A stretch of DNA of 64,000 nt from Modicisalibacter sp049808615 (GTDB lineage Bacteria > Pseudomonadota > Gammaproteobacteria > Pseudomonadales > Halomonadaceae). A program made the translations under genes and the position numbers. The stretch's first letter is position 1. Each line of letters starts with the position of its first letter. Positions 63,417-64,000 of the stretch are shown here, piece after piece. The notes under the pieces were generated by a model that saw only the letters and a list, made by a program, of their open reading frames with translations, did not search any database and was not told where the DNA came from. The DNA is taken from NCBI RefSeq assembly GCF_049808615.1, contig NZ_JBNCAN010000012.1:1-64000 (forward strand), given 5' to 3'.

Positions 63417-63794
63417 ATGAATATTTTGATGCGCCCTCCGGCTATGACCAGCTTTTTTGGAAAACTTGCCTTAAGCATGCTCGTCCTTCTAGGCATATTC
63501 ACTACCTCCTCTGCGCTAGCAGTCGAGCGCGATGAGAAAAAGCATTTTGCAGCTTCGACGGCGATCTCTGCGACCTTGACCGCTGCCACTGACAAGCCAT
63601 GGGTCAGCTTTGGAGGCTGCATCGCAGTTGGCGCAGCAAAGGAGCTTTATGATGATCGCCAATCTGACAACCACTTCGACTGGCAGGACATGAAGTACAA
63701 CACCTTGGGATGCGCTATCGGCATTCCAATTGGCAAGGGCGCACGATGGCTGTTTACCGATGGCCGTTCGTTCGGATTTCGTGCGAACTTTTAG
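63417..63794 (+). CDS. Small exported YfiM-like protein
   Basis: A 125-aa protein with an N-terminal signal sequence (hydrophobic about 12-35, likely cleavage after ALA before VERDEKKH). The mature part has DEKKHFAASTAISATLTA, VGAAKELYD and DWQDMKYNTLGCAIGIPIG. The pattern of Lys-His, Lys-Glu-Leu-Tyr-Asp and Asp-Met-x-x-Asn resembles the YfiM/periplasmic lipoprotein-like family, which has no assigned function. No Cys lipobox is seen. The ribosome site is poor; an ATG at 63444 is a possible later start. Confidence 0.6.
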   Translation: MNILMRPPAMTSFFGKLALSMLVLLGIFTTSSALAVERDEKKHFAASTAISATLTAATDKPWVSFGGCIAVGAAKELYDDRQSDNHFDWQDMKYNTLGCAIGIPIGKGARWLFTDGRSFGFRANF

Positions 63795-63915
63795 CCGCGC
63801 TCAAAGACTTTCACTTGGGTTCTCTCCAAAATAATTGCAAAGCAGCATTCGCTATTCGATCTCTTGTCTGCGCTTACTTCCGTTTACTGTGACAAGCTTT
63901 TCCAAGCATTACTCA

Positions 63916-64000
63916 TCAACAGCGACCATAACGGTCGTTCAACCGCACGATATCATCTTCTCCCAGGTAGGAGCCCGACTGTACTTCGATTAGCTCCAGG
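63916..64000 (-). CDS. C-terminus of mannose-1-phosphate guanylyltransferase / mannose-6-phosphate isomerase (partial)
   Basis: On the minus strand the edge of the window codes the last 28 residues of a ManC/AlgA/WbpW-type enzyme: LELIEVQSGSYLGEDDIVRL, then NDRYGRC and TGA. IEVQ-x-G-x-YLGEDDIVR-x-x-DRYGR is the hallmark end of the cupin (isomerase) domain. The enzyme supplies GDP-mannose for surface glycans. The bulk of the gene lies beyond the window, so whether a second polysaccharide locus follows is unknown. Confidence 0.85.
   Translation of the reverse strand, partial: LELIEVQSGSYLGEDDIVRLNDRYGRC

Noticed and set aside
1..64000. CRISPR arrays, tRNA or rRNA genes, insertion sequences, prophage
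   Set aside because: No regularly spaced repeats, tRNA arm patterns, rRNA stretches, transposases or phage genes were noticed on either strand by eye; a covariance-model or repeat search could still find a short RNA gene.

Overview
The window reads as a chromosomal segment of a gammaproteobacterium, most likely a member of the Halomonadaceae (Halomonas and relatives). This placement is inferred from gene order and protein style, not from a search. The order leuCDB-asd-fimV-truA-trpF...accD-folC-SPOR-cvpA-purF-metZ is the one known from Pseudomonas-like gammaproteobacteria. The right part carries a class I PHA synthase with a Ser-x-Cys-x-Gly-Gly nucleophile motif next to a phasin. Several exported proteins are rich in Asp and Glu, as in salt-adapted bacteria. 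No rRNA, tRNA, CRISPR array, insertion sequence or phage gene was recognised.

Region 1 (1 to about 27.3 kb) is a surface-polysaccharide (capsule/EPS) locus, visibly AT-richer than the rest. Two plus-strand genes (WbpM/CapD-type UDP-sugar 4,6-dehydratase and a UDP-HexNAc 6-dehydrogenase) face a long minus-strand array that starts at wza-wzb-wzc and runs about 22 kb to 4336. Upstream of wza, on the transcribed strand, is a JUMPstart/ops element (GGCGGTAGCGTG preceded by a GC hairpin), the known loading site for RfaH. The array encodes the export machine (Wza, Wzb, Wzc), a PglC-like initiating transferase, four further glycosyltransferases, a polytopic membrane protein that may be a polymerase or GT-C enzyme, and a PglK-like ABC flippase. 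It also holds tailoring genes: an HpcH/HpaI aldolase with a D-2-hydroxyacid dehydrogenase, a polysaccharide deacetylase-family protein with a formyltransferase, and a membrane O-acyltransferase. It ends in a four-gene module: an SDR, a CDP-glucose pyrophosphorylase, a DXR-like (DRL/COG4091) SAF-domain oxidoreductase and an RmlC-family epimerase. This last module is the best candidate for undescribed chemistry, possibly a CDP-linked branched sugar.

Region 2 (27.5 to 38.6 kb) is a mixed set: dadA, a MATE exporter, an aldo-keto reductase, an FAD oxidoreductase, a polyamine/opine-type ABC importer (ATPase, binding protein, two permeases) and a cytochrome b561-YceI pair ended by a strand-specific terminator.

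Region 3 (38.6 to 56 kb) is core metabolism, all on the minus strand: metZ, purF, cvpA, SPOR protein, folC, accD, trpA, trpB, trpF, truA, fimV, asd, leuB, leuD, leuC, with a divergent LysR regulator. Region 4 (57 to 64 kb) holds phaC, phaP, a small DUF6489-like protein, aroC, prmB, an Smr-domain protein, a small exported YfiM-like protein and, at the right edge, the last 28 codons of a mannose-1-phosphate guanylyltransferase/mannose-6-phosphate isomerase.
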